Below, in pieces: positions 1-9,379 of a stretch of DNA of 64,000 bases (its first letter is position 1; each line of letters opens with the position of its first letter). Below the pieces are notes generated by a model, which was not told where the DNA came from, did not search any database, and saw only the letters and a program-made list of their open reading frames with translations. This DNA comes from Pseudidiomarina aestuarii (GTDB lineage: Bacteria > Pseudomonadota > Gammaproteobacteria > Enterobacterales > Alteromonadaceae): positions 682,001 through 746,000 of the forward strand of contig NZ_PIPR01000001.1 in assembly GCF_003987355.1 (NCBI RefSeq), in the 5' to 3' direction. A program made the position numbers and the translations under genes.

Positions 1-2
1 GT

Positions 3-863
3 GATCACGTACTCGCTCCACAGGTCATGTATTGGGCACTACGGAACTGGTTGTTGAACTATGCGACGCGCTGGGGATTAGTCATTGATCTCATTGATAT
101 GACCGATGTCAGCGCAGTCGAACGGCACATCCGTCCTGGTGAAACTAAATTGGTGTGGTTAGAAACTCCGGGCAATCCATTGTGGACCATTAGCGACATT
201 GCTGCCATCGCACAGGTTGCGAAAGCAGCTGGGGCTTGGGTTGCAGTCGACTCTACTTGCGCTACGCCGCTGCTCACGCAACCGCTGAAGCTCGGCGCTG
301 ACATCGTGATGCATTCAGCCACCAAGTACCTCAATGGGCACTCGGATGTGATTGCAGGAGCCCTAGTGAGCGCTGACGATAGCGAGTTTTGGCAACGCAT
401 TCGCGCAGTCCGCTCACAAGGGGGAGCTGTACCAAGTCCACATGACGCGAGTACGCTACTGCGCGGGATGCGAACCATGCACTTGCGTGTTCGCGAGGCG
501 TGCACCAATGCGCAATTTATCGCTGAACAGTTGAGCCAGCATCCAGCTGTTCTTGCGGTGCTCTACCCTGGCTTAGCCTCGGATCCGGGACATTCGGTCG
601 CAAAACAGCAAATGCATGGTGGTTTCGGCGGCATGTTATCCATTCGCATGCGCGCAGGAGAGCAGGCTGCCATTCATGTTGCTGCACACACAAAACTCTG
701 GAAGCGTGCCACCTCGCTCGGTGGCGTCGAATCTTTGATTGAGCATCGCGCCAGCGTCGAGGGACCCAGCAGTCCATGCCCAGCAGACTTGTTGAGGCTG
801 TCCGCAGGAATCGAAGACAAAGACGAGCTCCTTGCCGACTTACTGCAGGCATTTCCAAGCTAA
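3..863 (+). CDS. Trans-sulfuration family PLP-dependent enzyme, C-terminal part (5' end outside window)
   Basis: The reading frame is open from the left edge, so the start codon lies outside the window; an internal ATG at 27 is not the true start because family-like sequence (DHVLAPQVMYW) precedes it. The visible 286 residues carry the PLP Schiff-base lysine in SATKYLNGHSD (Lys codon at 324-326), the LETPGNP segment, and the C-terminal YPGLASDPGH and GGFGGMLSI blocks typical of cystathionine gamma-synthase, cystathionine lyases and related enzymes. The family catalyses gamma- or beta-replacement or elimination on sulfur amino acids in the cytoplasm. Exact specificity cannot be read from this part. 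A terminator-like hairpin follows, so it appears to be transcribed separately from trkH. Confidence 0.85.
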   Translation, partial: DHVLAPQVMYWALRNWLLNYATRWGLVIDLIDMTDVSAVERHIRPGETKLVWLETPGNPLWTISDIAAIAQVAKAAGAWVAVDSTCATPLLTQPLKLGADIVMHSATKYLNGHSDVIAGALVSADDSEFWQRIRAVRSQGGAVPSPHDASTLLRGMRTMHLRVREACTNAQFIAEQLSQHPAVLAVLYPGLASDPGHSVAKQQMHGGFGGMLSIRMRAGEQAAIHVAAHTKLWKRATSLGGVESLIEHRASVEGPSSPCPADLLRLSAGIEDKDELLADLLQAFPS

Positions 864-883
864 TTTTACGCAATTTTTATGGC

Positions 884-911
884 GCCTGAGTAAAATCACT
901 CACGCTTTTTT
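884..911 (+). terminator. Likely intrinsic terminator after the trans-sulfuration gene
   Basis: An imperfect stem pairs 884-891 with 898-905 (one C-C mismatch) around a 6-nt loop, followed by six T at 906-911. It sits 20 bp after the stop codon at 863 and before trkH. Confidence 0.55.
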
Positions 912-954
912 ATGCGAGTTAAACCTACCATAGAAGCTCCTAAGGGGGCTTCAT

Positions 955-2412
955 ATGGTCAATGCACGCACTGTTGTGAAACTGCTCGTTTATCCTATCC
1001 ATTGGCTGGCTGGTATCCAGTTTGTATTTGCAGTGCTATCGGTAACGGTCTTTCAAGATCTAGTAGCGCGCTGGTTCTTCGCCAGCTCGTTGATTTGGAT
1101 GCTGATCGGCGTGCTCATCTGGACGCGTTTAAGAAAGCATGAAATACAGACTATCCGTATTCATGATGGACTGTTATTTGCTGTGCTCACTTGGATCATA
1201 GCCGGCACGGTTGGTGCGCTGCCAATTTATTGGATCACGGAAGTTTCATGGACTGACGCCATGTTTGAATCCGTCAGCGCACTCACGACCACCGGGGCGA
1301 CCATTCTGACCGGTCTTGATATCATGGCGCCGAGTTTTCTACTGTACCGCCAGTTTCTCCAATGGACGGGGGGATTGGGTGTTGTGATCTTCGTAGTTGC
1401 CTTGCTGCCAATGTTAAATGTTGGCGGCATGCGGTTGTTGATCGCTGAAACTCCGGGGCCCATCAAAAATGATAAAATTGCCCCACGAATTGGTAACGCT
1501 AGCCGCTACCTATGGCTAGTGTATCTAGCAATTACCGTTGCTTGTGCCGCCTGCTATTGGTCCGCAGGTATGAGCTTTTATGATGCTATCGCGCATAGTT
1601 TTACAACCGTCTCGACAGGCGGATTCTCTACCCATGACGCGAGTTTGGGCTACTTCGAGAGTAATACAATTCTCTGGATAGCAAACGTTTTTATGGTATT
1701 GGGAGCAATTAGCTTTGCCCTGCATTGGCGAATCAATGCGCAGCGGCAATGGCTCGATTATTGGCGGGATGAGGAAACTCGTATCTTTCTATGCCTTGTT
1801 CTGTCCTTCGGATTGATTGTTACCGCTATCATACTCAGTAACGATACCTATGCATCGACCTACGATGCTGTGAGCCAAAGTTTTTTTCACATTATTTCCT
1901 TCATGACCAGTACAGGTTATGGCGCCACCGACCTGAGCACCTGGCCGTTAGTATTGCCATTAGTATTAGTTTTTGTAAGTTACTTAGGTGGTTGTGCCGG
2001 TTCAACTGCTGGTGGTAACAAGATCATTCGCGATATCATCGCCTTTAAGCTGATCAAAAATCAGTTTTCGGTCTTATTGCATCCGCGGGCCGTGAAACAG
2101 ATTCGTTATCAAGACAAAATTGTTGCGGACTCTGTGGTCACCTCTATTATTGCGTTTTTACTGTTGTCCGCCTTATCGACTATTGTCTTTACCTTTTTAT
2201 TGGTTGCTGCAACTGGCTTTGATTTTTGGTCCGCGTTCACAGCTGTAGCAGCATGCCTAAACGTTCTTGGTCCAGGCTTTGGTGAAGTTGGGAGTAACTT
2301 TATAAATGTGTCAGATTCTGGCATTTGGATACTGAACTTTGCAATGTTGCTCGGACGGCTCGAATACTTTACGTTGATAGCACTTCTGTTACCGGAGTTT
2401 TGGCGTGAATAA
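955..2412 (+). CDS. trkH: TrkH-family potassium uptake membrane subunit
   Basis: This 485-residue multi-span membrane protein is the K+-translocating subunit of a Trk/Ktr-type system in the inner membrane. The four P-loop selectivity-filter regions are visible: TTTGATI, STGGFST, STGYGATD and NVLGPGFG. The SuperTrkH pattern of paired helices runs through the protein, and the length matches the family. The ATG at 955 has a strong ribosome site, AAGGGGG at 942-948. No trkA or ktrA gene for the NAD-binding partner lies nearby, so that subunit would have to be encoded elsewhere. The 3' end overlaps the following histidine kinase gene by 8 bp, which suggests translational coupling and a shared role in potassium homeostasis. 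Confidence 0.93.
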   Translation: MVNARTVVKLLVYPIHWLAGIQFVFAVLSVTVFQDLVARWFFASSLIWMLIGVLIWTRLRKHEIQTIRIHDGLLFAVLTWIIAGTVGALPIYWITEVSWTDAMFESVSALTTTGATILTGLDIMAPSFLLYRQFLQWTGGLGVVIFVVALLPMLNVGGMRLLIAETPGPIKNDKIAPRIGNASRYLWLVYLAITVACAACYWSAGMSFYDAIAHSFTTVSTGGFSTHDASLGYFESNTILWIANVFMVLGAISFALHWRINAQRQWLDYWRDEETRIFLCLVLSFGLIVTAIILSNDTYASTYDAVSQSFFHIISFMTSTGYGATDLSTWPLVLPLVLVFVSYLGGCAGSTAGGNKIIRDIIAFKLIKNQFSVLLHPRAVKQIRYQDKIVADSVVTSIIAFLLLSALSTIVFTFLLVAATGFDFWSAFTAVAACLNVLGPGFGEVGSNFINVSDSGIWILNFAMLLGRLEYFTLIALLLPEFWRE

Positions 2413-3442
2413 ATTGACCTTGCTACGCACACTAAAGAGCCGCGATTTAATACTTGCCTGCTTGATCATCGCTGCATTTATCAGCGCCGCAATTTTTCTC
2501 GAGCAGTGGTTAGTTCCAGCCGCTGGCACGGCGTTAATTTTGCTCGGTGGCGTGATTGTAACAACGCTACTCACACGCCCCATCATTGGATACATTGCAG
2601 CTGTAGTGGGTGCCCTCGCTTTTAATATTCTATTCACCGCACCCCGCTATTCATTGCACATGCAAGAGGTGGACGAAATTGCCACGCTCGCAGTGTTCAT
2701 GATTATTGCTTTGGGGAGTGTGAATTTAGTGAGTCGTATTCAACAACAGGACTCAGCTTTAGCGGATGCGCAGCTACGTGCCCAACTTTTGCTATCGCTC
2801 TCTCATGATATTAAAACACCTTTAACCAGTGTGTTAGGCAACCTGACAACGTTTCAATCCTATCAACAACGGCTGACACAACCGGAGCGTGATGAACTGA
2901 TTGACGGGGCAATCGCAGAGGCAGAGCGGCTGCAACAGTATATTCAAAACCTGTTGCAAGCAACGCGACTGGAATATGGTGTCATTAATCTAGAGACAAA
3001 ACCGACCGATCTCGTTGAGCTGTGTCGCGATGTTGTGTTGCGATTTGAACAAAGTGATAGATTCGAACTCAATTATACGGTTGATCGAATCAACATCGAT
3101 GCGCAAAAACCATTATTAGAACAAGCACTCTTCAACTTATTTGATAATGCACTACGATACTCACCGGCAGGCTCTACAGTGGTCATCGAAACGAAGGTGA
3201 CTGCTTCAGACCAACAAGTCCGGATCATTAATCACAATAGCGAAAAAGACCTGCAAGTCATTCAGCAGAGTTTTCAACCGTTTGCGAATCAATCGTCGAA
3301 CGATACTAAATTGGCTGGAACGGGATTGGGGTTAGCGGTCGCTGCGAGTATTATAAAGGCACACTCGGCTCAGTTGGAGGTACGCCGTACGCAAAGCTCA
3401 ACAGAGTTTACCATTCGTTTCCCACTTACAGTCACCCGGTAA
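2405..3442 (+). CDS. KdpD-like sensor histidine kinase with DUF4118 membrane domain (short form)
   Basis: The gene starts with GTG inside the 3' end of trkH. The 345-residue protein opens with about four closely spaced membrane helices (residues ~13-105, DUF4118-like). A HisKA dimerisation helix follows with the phospho-acceptor His in LSHDIKTPLTS, and then a HATPase domain with N box (FNLFDNALRYS) and G box (GTGLGLAVAAS). Compared with full KdpD (about 890 residues) it lacks the N-terminal KdpD/Walker-A and Usp domains. It probably phosphorylates the response regulator encoded 18 bp downstream. Control of potassium uptake is inferred from the trkH overlap and the KdpD resemblance; the signal is unknown. 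Confidence 0.88.
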   Translation: MNKLTLLRTLKSRDLILACLIIAAFISAAIFLEQWLVPAAGTALILLGGVIVTTLLTRPIIGYIAAVVGALAFNILFTAPRYSLHMQEVDEIATLAVFMIIALGSVNLVSRIQQQDSALADAQLRAQLLLSLSHDIKTPLTSVLGNLTTFQSYQQRLTQPERDELIDGAIAEAERLQQYIQNLLQATRLEYGVINLETKPTDLVELCRDVVLRFEQSDRFELNYTVDRINIDAQKPLLEQALFNLFDNALRYSPAGSTVVIETKVTASDQQVRIINHNSEKDLQVIQQSFQPFANQSSNDTKLAGTGLGLAVAASIIKAHSAQLEVRRTQSSTEFTIRFPLTVTR

Positions 3443-3460
3443 GAACTATCAAGGAATAGT

Positions 3461-4144
3461 ATGGAAAGTCCAATTGTCTTGTTTGTTGATGATGAAGTTC
3501 GGATTCGTTCCTTTGTACGAATTTCAATGCAAGCTGAGGGATTTGAATTTTACGAGGCCAGTTCTGCCGAGGGCGCTTGGGATTTGCATCAGGCGCTGCC
3601 GGTGCAGCTGATAATTCTCGACTTAGGTTTGCCTGATCATGATGGCATTTGGCTCCTGAAACGAATTCGTGCTGAAAGCTCTGTGCCTATTTTAGTTCTG
3701 AGTGCTCGCGATGAAGAACAAGAGAAAGTAAAGCTGTTAGAGTGCGGTGCCAACGATTACCTCACCAAACCATTCGGGATCCGTGAACTAGTGGCTCGGG
3801 TGCGAGTATTACTGCGTGACCTGCCCACAAAAACTGACGATGAAACGCGACAAGTCGGGGCATTGACCTTGGTCAAGAACGATCATTCGGTGGTAGTAGA
3901 TGGACAATCTATAGCTCTCTCCAACAAAGAGTTCCTACTGTTGTGGGCATTGGCTGAACGACCGCAAACGGTCGTGCCACACAAAGAATTATTGAGCCAA
4001 ATATGGGGTGCAAGCCATCGCGAGGATAGCCACTATCTTCGGATTTTTATTCGTCAATTGCGGCGAAAACTAAACGATGACGCCACTCATCCACGTTTTA
4101 TCGAAACCATACCGAGTATCGGCTATCGACTGTTGCTTCCGTAA
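3461..4144 (+). CDS. KdpE-like OmpR-family response regulator
   Basis: This 227-residue two-domain regulator has an N-terminal receiver with the acidic pair FVDDE, phospho-acceptor Asp in LIILDLGLPDHDG, the Ser of LSARDE and the Lys of DYLTKPFG. A C-terminal winged-helix DNA-binding domain ends in RFIETIPSIGYRLLLP. The domain layout and sequence resemble KdpE. It is preceded by an AGGAATAGT ribosome site and follows the kinase gene by 18 bp, so trkH, kinase and regulator read as one operon. No kdpFABC genes are present; whether it controls trkH, a distant kdp operon or something else cannot be decided here. A bidirectional terminator follows directly. Confidence 0.9.
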   Translation: MESPIVLFVDDEVRIRSFVRISMQAEGFEFYEASSAEGAWDLHQALPVQLIILDLGLPDHDGIWLLKRIRAESSVPILVLSARDEEQEKVKLLECGANDYLTKPFGIRELVARVRVLLRDLPTKTDDETRQVGALTLVKNDHSVVVDGQSIALSNKEFLLLWALAERPQTVVPHKELLSQIWGASHREDSHYLRIFIRQLRRKLNDDATHPRFIETIPSIGYRLLLP

Positions 4145-4147
4145 TAA

Positions 4148-4174
4148 AAAAGGGGCCACTGGTGGCCCCTTTTC
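4148..4174. terminator. Bidirectional intrinsic terminator between the kdpE-like gene and lysS
   Basis: AAAAGGGGCCAC at 4148-4159 pairs with GTGGCCCCTTTT at 4162-4173. A-rich and T-rich flanks give a U-tract in either direction. It lies between two convergent genes ending at 4144 and 4189 and can serve both. Confidence 0.9.
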
Positions 4175-4188
4175 GTTCTATTGTAGGT

Positions 4189-5700
4189 TTAACCTTTGCG
4201 CGGCCGCATGTGAGGGAATAACAATACATCACGAATCGATGGTGAGTTAGTCAGTAACATGACCAGACGGTCAATCCCGATCCCTTCACCTGCTGTTGGC
4301 GGCATGCCGTGCTCTAATGCGGTGATATAGTCATCGTCATAGAACATGGCTTCGTCGTCACCCGCTTCCTTCTGTTGAACTTGATCGAGAAAGCGTTGCG
4401 CTTGATCTTCTGCATCATTCAACTCAGAAAAACCATTCGCTAACTCACGGCCACCCACAAAGAATTCAAAGCGGTCCGTAATATGCGGATCGTTGTCATT
4501 TCGACGCGCCAACGGCGATACCTCAGCCGGATAAGCGGTAATGAAGGTTGGTTGAATTAACTTATGCTCGGCCACTGCTTCGAAGATTTCGATCTGTACT
4601 TTACCGAGACCCCAATTTGATTTGACCTGAATGCCTAATTCACCTGCAAGCGCACTCGCCTGCTCTAGGGTGCTCAGTTGCTCTGCCGTCGCACTCGGTA
4701 AATGTTGTAAAATGGCTTCATTCACCGTCATCCGCTGGAACGGCTGACTGAAGTCATAGGCAACACCTTCGCTTTCAAATTGCATGGAGCCAAGAATTTC
4801 AGCCGCCATACCGCGCAGCATATCTTCCGTAAGATCCATCAAGTCATTGTAGTCTGCATAACCCCAGTAGAACTCGAGCATAGTAAACTCTGGATTATGT
4901 CGCGTTGACAAGCCTTCGTTACGGAAGTTACGGTTTATCTCGAATACTTTCTCAAAGCCCCCCACAACCAGTCGCTTCAGATATAATTCTGGCGCGATAC
5001 GCAGGTATAGCTCCATATCCAACGCATTGTGATGCGTCACAAACGGTCGCGCAGCCGCACCACCGGGAATGGTTTGCATCATCGGTGTTTCGACTTCTAA
5101 AAACTGCTTAGCGGTTAAATAGCGGCGAATATAATCAACAACTTTTGACCGCACAATAAAGGTATTCCGAGACTCTTCATTGGTGATCAGATCTAAGTAT
5201 CGTTGACGATAGCGAATTTCTTGGTCAGCTAAACCATGAAATTTGTCTGGCAGTGGACGCAATGCTTTCGTCAATAAGCGGACGTCATCCACCTGCACGC
5301 TTAACTCACCCGTATTGGTCTTAAACAAAGTTCCAGTTGCGCCGAGAATGTCGCCCAAATCCCACTTCTTGAATTGTTCGTTATAAAGCCCTTCCACTAA
5401 ATTATCACGCGCGACGTAGATTTGAATCTGCCCCGACATATCCTGCAAGGTCGCAAAACTAGCTTTACCCATAATGCGACGCGTCATCATGCGTCCAGCC
5501 ACGGCTACTCGAATACCTTGTTCAGCTAATGCTTCTTTTTCTACGCTGTCAAAACGAGCATGCAAATCAGCAGCGAGGCTATCACGACGAAAGTCATTCG
5601 GAAAAGCAACGCCCTGCTCACGTAATGCCTTGAGTTTGGCCTTACGCTGCGCTATTTGCTCATTGACATCAACCTCTGGCGTCTGCGTTTTATCGTTCAT
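4189..5700 (-). CDS. lysS: Lysyl-tRNA synthetase, class II
   Basis: This 503-residue enzyme charges tRNA-Lys with lysine in the cytoplasm. An N-terminal OB-fold anticodon-binding domain (residues ~50-160, [17 protein letters not shown]) precedes the class II catalytic core. Motif 2 is visible as [14 protein letters not shown] and motif 3 as [12 protein letters not shown]. Length and sequence match bacterial LysRS-II. It lies 43 bp downstream of prfB in the order prfB-lysS, the same as in E. coli. The start is ATG at 5700. The transcript ends at the shared hairpin beyond its stop. Confidence 0.97.
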   Translation of the reverse strand: MNDKTQTPEVDVNEQIAQRKAKLKALREQGVAFPNDFRRDSLAADLHARFDSVEKEALAEQGIRVAVAGRMMTRRIMGKASFATLQDMSGQIQIYVARDNLVEGLYNEQFKKWDLGDILGATGTLFKTNTGELSVQVDDVRLLTKALRPLPDKFHGLADQEIRYRQRYLDLITNEESRNTFIVRSKVVDYIRRYLTAKQFLEVETPMMQTIPGGAAARPFVTHHNALDMELYLRIAPELYLKRLVVGGFEKVFEINRNFRNEGLSTRHNPEFTMLEFYWGYADYNDLMDLTEDMLRGMAAEILGSMQFESEGVAYDFSQPFQRMTVNEAILQHLPSATAEQLSTLEQASALAGELGIQVKSNWGLGKVQIEIFEAVAEHKLIQPTFITAYPAEVSPLARRNDNDPHITDRFEFFVGGRELANGFSELNDAEDQAQRFLDQVQQKEAGDDEAMFYDDDYITALEHGMPPTAGEGIGIDRLVMLLTNSPSIRDVLLFPHMRPRKG

Positions 5701-5743
5701 TCTTTCGTCCTAATTTAACTGGATTGGCTTGCTTGTCTAGACC

Positions 5744-6842
5744 TTAGAGCCCAGACTTCAAGCTTGCTTCAATAAATGGGTCAAGTGCGCCATCAAGCAC
5801 TGCTTGCGTGTTTCTATTCTCTACGCCCGTGCGTAAATCTTTGATTCGAGCATCATCTAATACATACGATCGAATCTGACTACCCCAACCGATATCTGAT
5901 TTCGAATCTTCGAGCGCTTGTTTTTCCGCGAGTTGCTTCTGCAACTCCATTTCATACAATTTCGCTCGTAATTGCTTCATCGCAGCATCACGGTTTTTAT
6001 GCTGAGAGCGATCACTTTGGCATTGCACGACAATACCGCTGGGTTCGTGAGTAATCCGTATTGCCGAGTCGGTCCGGTTGACGTGCTGCCCACCAGCGCC
6101 CGAGGCCCGATAAGTATCCACGCGCAAGTCCGCAGGATTGATCTCGATATCAATATCGTCATCCACCTCAGGATAAACAAATACCGATGCAAACGACGTG
6201 TGCCGACGATTGCCTGAGTCAAACGGTGACTTTCGCACGAGACGATGCACGCCCGTTTCAGTGCGCAACCAACCGTATGCATATTCGCCCTGCACTCGCA
6301 CTGTCGCAGACTTAATACCGGCAACCTCACCTTCGGATAGCTCGGTGATTTCAACTTTAAACTCGTGCGCTTCAGCCCAGCGTAAATACATACGCAACAA
6401 CATATTTGCCCAATCTTGTGCCTCAGTCCCGCCGGAGCCGGACTGAACATCCAAATAACAATCAGAGGCATCATCTTTACCAGAGAACATGCGTCGAAAT
6501 TCGAGTGTTGCGAGTTGCTTTTCCAACTCGTCGAGTTCCATGACTGCGTCATTATAGGTTGCTTCGTCATCCGCCTCGACGGCTAACTCCACCAGTCCTT
6601 CGACGTCTTCCAGCCCCTGTTGCAACTTGTTGAGTGTACCTACCACTTCATCGAGTGCCGCACGTTCCTTACCCAGGGCTTGCGCGCGCTCTTGATTACC
6701 CCAAACATTAGGGTCTTCGAGTTCACGGCTGACTTCTTCTAATCGTTCAACTTTGCCTGCATAGTCAAAGATACCCCCGAAGCGCTTCGCTACGCGTTCG
6801 CATCTCTTTGATAGCTACATAAGTCGCATTGGTTTCGAACAT
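5744..6842 (-). CDS. prfB: Peptide chain release factor 2, expressed through a programmed +1 frameshift
   Basis: RF2 recognises UGA and UAA stop codons and triggers peptide release. The gene is in two frames. ATG at 6842 opens 25 codons ending GGG TAT CTT, then an in-frame TGA at 6765-6767; reading shifts by +1 past the T at 6767 and continues GAC TAT to the stop at 5744. The joined product is 365 residues, the same length as E. coli RF2. The codon-recognition SPF tripeptide (RKSPFDSG) and the catalytic GGQ ([11 protein letters not shown]) are both intact. An internal methionine 66 codons downstream could be mistaken for the start but would remove the conserved N-terminal helices. It sits between recJ and lysS as in E. 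coli. Confidence 0.96.
6764..6778 (-). promoter_or_regulatory. prfB programmed +1 frameshift site (autoregulation)
   Basis: The minus strand reads CGG GGG TAT CTT TGA C. It contains the Shine-Dalgarno-like GGGGG, three bases, the slippery CTT codon and the TGA stop followed by C. This is the classical RF2 element: scarce RF2 lets ribosomes slip at CUU-U and make more RF2. E. coli has AGGGGG where this sequence has CGGGGG. Confidence 0.96.
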
Positions 6843-6884
6843 GTTGTTTATCTCGCCGACAATCAATCACAAAGGGGCGCTATT

Positions 6885-8582
6885 CTATCGTAAAGCAACA
6901 AAATGCTCTAGTTGTAGCTGCACAGAAGTACGGCCACGAAACGTATTTAATTGAACCTGGTAGGCGGCATGAATGCGTTGCACGCTCGCATCAGGCCATT
7001 CTGTTGTATCTATATTAAAAGCGATAGCATCAATCGGCACTTTTGCCGGTGTTGCTAATACGAGCTTCAAATGCTTACTGCCAACAATACGTTGTTGAAT
7101 AATACCAAACTCACCATCAAACAAGGGTTCTGGAAAACCCTGCCCAAAGGGGCCTAAAGCTCGCAATTGCTGCACGAATTGTTGGGTCAAGCTCGATTCA
7201 TCAAGTTCGCCATCGGACCACAATACTGGCTCCAGATCAGCGCCATCAAGCCAACGTTCAGCGGTACTTTCGAGCGCTTCTTGAAACCGCTCAAGATTTG
7301 ACTTTTTCAGCGTTAATCCTGCTGCCATGGCATGGCCACCAAAACGCTCAATCAGCTGTGGATGGTGACTGTGCACAGCCTCCAATAAGTCTCGCATATG
7401 AATGCCTGCTATGGAGCGAGCGGAGCCTTTTAAGAGTCCTTCTTCAGCATCAGCAAAGGCGATAACCGGGCGATGAATTTGCTCTTTCACTCGGCCTGCA
7501 ACAATGCCAATCACACCCTGATGCCAGCCTGTTTGATAAAGGACCACAACAGGTGGAATCGCGCTCGCTGTGTAATCGGCCACATACTCTGCGGCCTGCT
7601 CACGCATTTCAGTCTCGATGGCGCGCCGTTCGCGGTTGTACTGATCGAGCTGCTGCGCGAGCTGCAGCGCACCAGTCTGAGTTTCAGCCAGTAAACACTC
7701 AATTCCCACAGCCATATCATCGAGTCGACCGGCGGCGTTAATGCGAGGCCCAATTGCAAAACCGAGATCAGCTGCTTGCAGTTGCTCGGGATCGCGTCCG
7801 GCCACTGTGAGGAGTGCTTGAATACCCGGTCGACAATGTCCAGAACGAATTCGCTGCAAGCCTTGATGGACAAGAATGCGATTAATGCCATCAAGCTTCA
7901 CCACATCGGCTACAGTACCCACCGCAACTAAATCAAGCCAATCCGCTAAATTCGGGGTCGCTCGCCCCTGCTCGCGCAAAACTTGCCGCAACGCCAACAG
8001 CACATAAAAGGCCACACCAACGCCAGCAATAGATTTTGATGGGAAGGTGCAATCCGGATGATTGGGATTCACGATAATCGCTGCTGCCGGCAACTTGGGG
8101 CCGGGCAAATGATGATCCGTCACTATTACCGGAATGCCACAATCTGTGGCAGCCGCAATTCCTGCGTGACAGGAGATGCCGCTATCAACAGTGACGATTA
8201 ACTCGGCACCTTGTTGCTGAGCATGAGAGACCACCGCGGGTGATAACCCATAACCATCAGCAAATCGATTGGGTACGATATAACTAACATGTTGCGCACC
8301 ACAGGCTCTCAGAACCGACACCATTAAAGCGGTTGAGGTTGCCCCGTCGGCGTCAAAATCACCACAGATACAAATATGTCTTTGCTCGGCAATGGCTTGG
8401 GCTAAACGTTCCGCCGCCTCATGGGCGCCGCGCAACTGTTCGACACGCGGTAGCCGTTGCGTCGTCAATTGTAGCTCATCCACCGAGGATACACCGCGCC
8501 GAGCAATGATTTGTCGCAATAATGCCGGCATCGCTGCCGGCAAAGTTTCGATAGGATAGTCGGGGTAGCGCTTTATCTGCAT
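6885..8582 (-). CDS. recJ: Single-stranded-DNA-specific exonuclease RecJ
   Basis: This is a 5'-3' ssDNA exonuclease used in RecF-pathway recombination, mismatch repair and base-excision repair. At 565 residues it is close to the usual length (about 577). DHH-family metal-binding motifs are visible: GDFDADGATSTAL (motif I), VDSGIS, and the name-giving DHH in VTDHHLPGP. The DHHA1 block GGHAMAAGLTL and a C-terminal OB-like region follow. The start is ATG at 8582. It lies between dsbC and prfB, the conserved gammaproteobacterial order, with a 34-bp gap to dsbC. Confidence 0.96.
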   Translation of the reverse strand: MQIKRYPDYPIETLPAAMPALLRQIIARRGVSSVDELQLTTQRLPRVEQLRGAHEAAERLAQAIAEQRHICICGDFDADGATSTALMVSVLRACGAQHVSYIVPNRFADGYGLSPAVVSHAQQQGAELIVTVDSGISCHAGIAAATDCGIPVIVTDHHLPGPKLPAAAIIVNPNHPDCTFPSKSIAGVGVAFYVLLALRQVLREQGRATPNLADWLDLVAVGTVADVVKLDGINRILVHQGLQRIRSGHCRPGIQALLTVAGRDPEQLQAADLGFAIGPRINAAGRLDDMAVGIECLLAETQTGALQLAQQLDQYNRERRAIETEMREQAAEYVADYTASAIPPVVVLYQTGWHQGVIGIVAGRVKEQIHRPVIAFADAEEGLLKGSARSIAGIHMRDLLEAVHSHHPQLIERFGGHAMAAGLTLKKSNLERFQEALESTAERWLDGADLEPVLWSDGELDESSLTQQFVQQLRALGPFGQGFPEPLFDGEFGIIQQRIVGSKHLKLVLATPAKVPIDAIAFNIDTTEWPDASVQRIHAAYQVQLNTFRGRTSVQLQLEHFVALR

Positions 8583-8616
8583 AACAACAACGCAGGTTCT
8601 AGGTTCAGTGAAACGA

Positions 8617-9330
8617 TTACTTATTCAACTCTTGCACCAGCCGAGATGGCGGCAAATAACCTGGCAGCAGGCGTCCGTCAGCTAACACCAACGCGGGTGT
8701 ACCGCGCACACCGAATTTTTGACCCAATTCATAATGTTCTTGAACAGGAGTCGCGCAATTACCCTGTTTGATCGACTGATCAGATTTAGCGCGCGTCATG
8801 GCATCCTTCGGATCGTTGGCACACCAAATGGCATTCAGCTGATTAAACGCACTCCCCTGAAGACCACTACGTGGCCAAGCGTAATAGCGAATCGTAATTC
8901 CCGCGTCGAGATAGCTGTCCATTTGTTGATGGAGTTGACGGCAATAACCACACGTTGGATCCGTAAACACAGACACGACATATTTTTCATTGTCAGCTTT
9001 GAATTCAATCGCCGAATCCACGTGCTCTGCGAGATTATCACGGCGCATCGCATTCAACGTGATATCACTCAGGTTCTCCGGTTGTGGCCCAGTAATATCA
9101 TAAATACGACCACTCATGAGCAGTTGCCCATCGCGGCTCACATAAATCAAACCTTGGTTGGTAATGACCTCATACAAACCTTGGATACTGGATTCGCGTA
9201 CGGATTCAACGGCAAATCCCATGCGTTGCAAATGATTGGTATCCAAGTCGTCGATTTCATTCGCTGAGTTCACACTCACAGCTAACCCAAACACGGCGAC
9301 GAAGATGGTTTTTAATACTGCTATTTTCAT
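8617..9330 (-). CDS. dsbC: Thiol:disulfide interchange protein DsbC (periplasmic disulfide isomerase)
   Basis: This periplasmic disulfide isomerase reshuffles wrong disulfides and is kept reduced by DsbD. I place the start at ATG 9330 because it opens a clear signal peptide (MKIAVLKTIFVAVFGLAVS); upstream in-frame methionines would put 32 polar residues before it. The 237-residue precursor has an N-terminal dimerisation domain, the thioredoxin-fold active site DPTCGYCRQLH, and the cis-proline loop RGTPALVL. Length matches E. coli DsbC (236). It is located between xerD and recJ as in E. coli. Confidence 0.94.
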   Translation of the reverse strand: MKIAVLKTIFVAVFGLAVSVNSANEIDDLDTNHLQRMGFAVESVRESSIQGLYEVITNQGLIYVSRDGQLLMSGRIYDITGPQPENLSDITLNAMRRDNLAEHVDSAIEFKADNEKYVVSVFTDPTCGYCRQLHQQMDSYLDAGITIRYYAWPRSGLQGSAFNQLNAIWCANDPKDAMTRAKSDQSIKQGNCATPVQEHYELGQKFGVRGTPALVLADGRLLPGYLPPSRLVQELNK

Positions 9331-9379
9331 AGGTCGTTTTACCTGATTCAAAGAATTGTATTGCATACGCGCCATCTTA

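Noticed and set aside
5744-6646. Taking the methionine codon at 6646 as the RF2 start
   Set aside because: It would remove 65 conserved residues. The upstream +1 frameshift architecture explains the interruption and restores the full 365 residues.
6760-6780. prfB frame break as a sequencing error or pseudogene
   Set aside because: The break falls precisely on the known GGGGG-TAT-CTT-TGA-C programmed signal, and the rest of the gene is intact.
8719-9267. A 182-codon plus-strand frame opposite dsbC
   Set aside because: Antisense to a well-supported periplasmic protein gene, with no domain signature or ribosome site.
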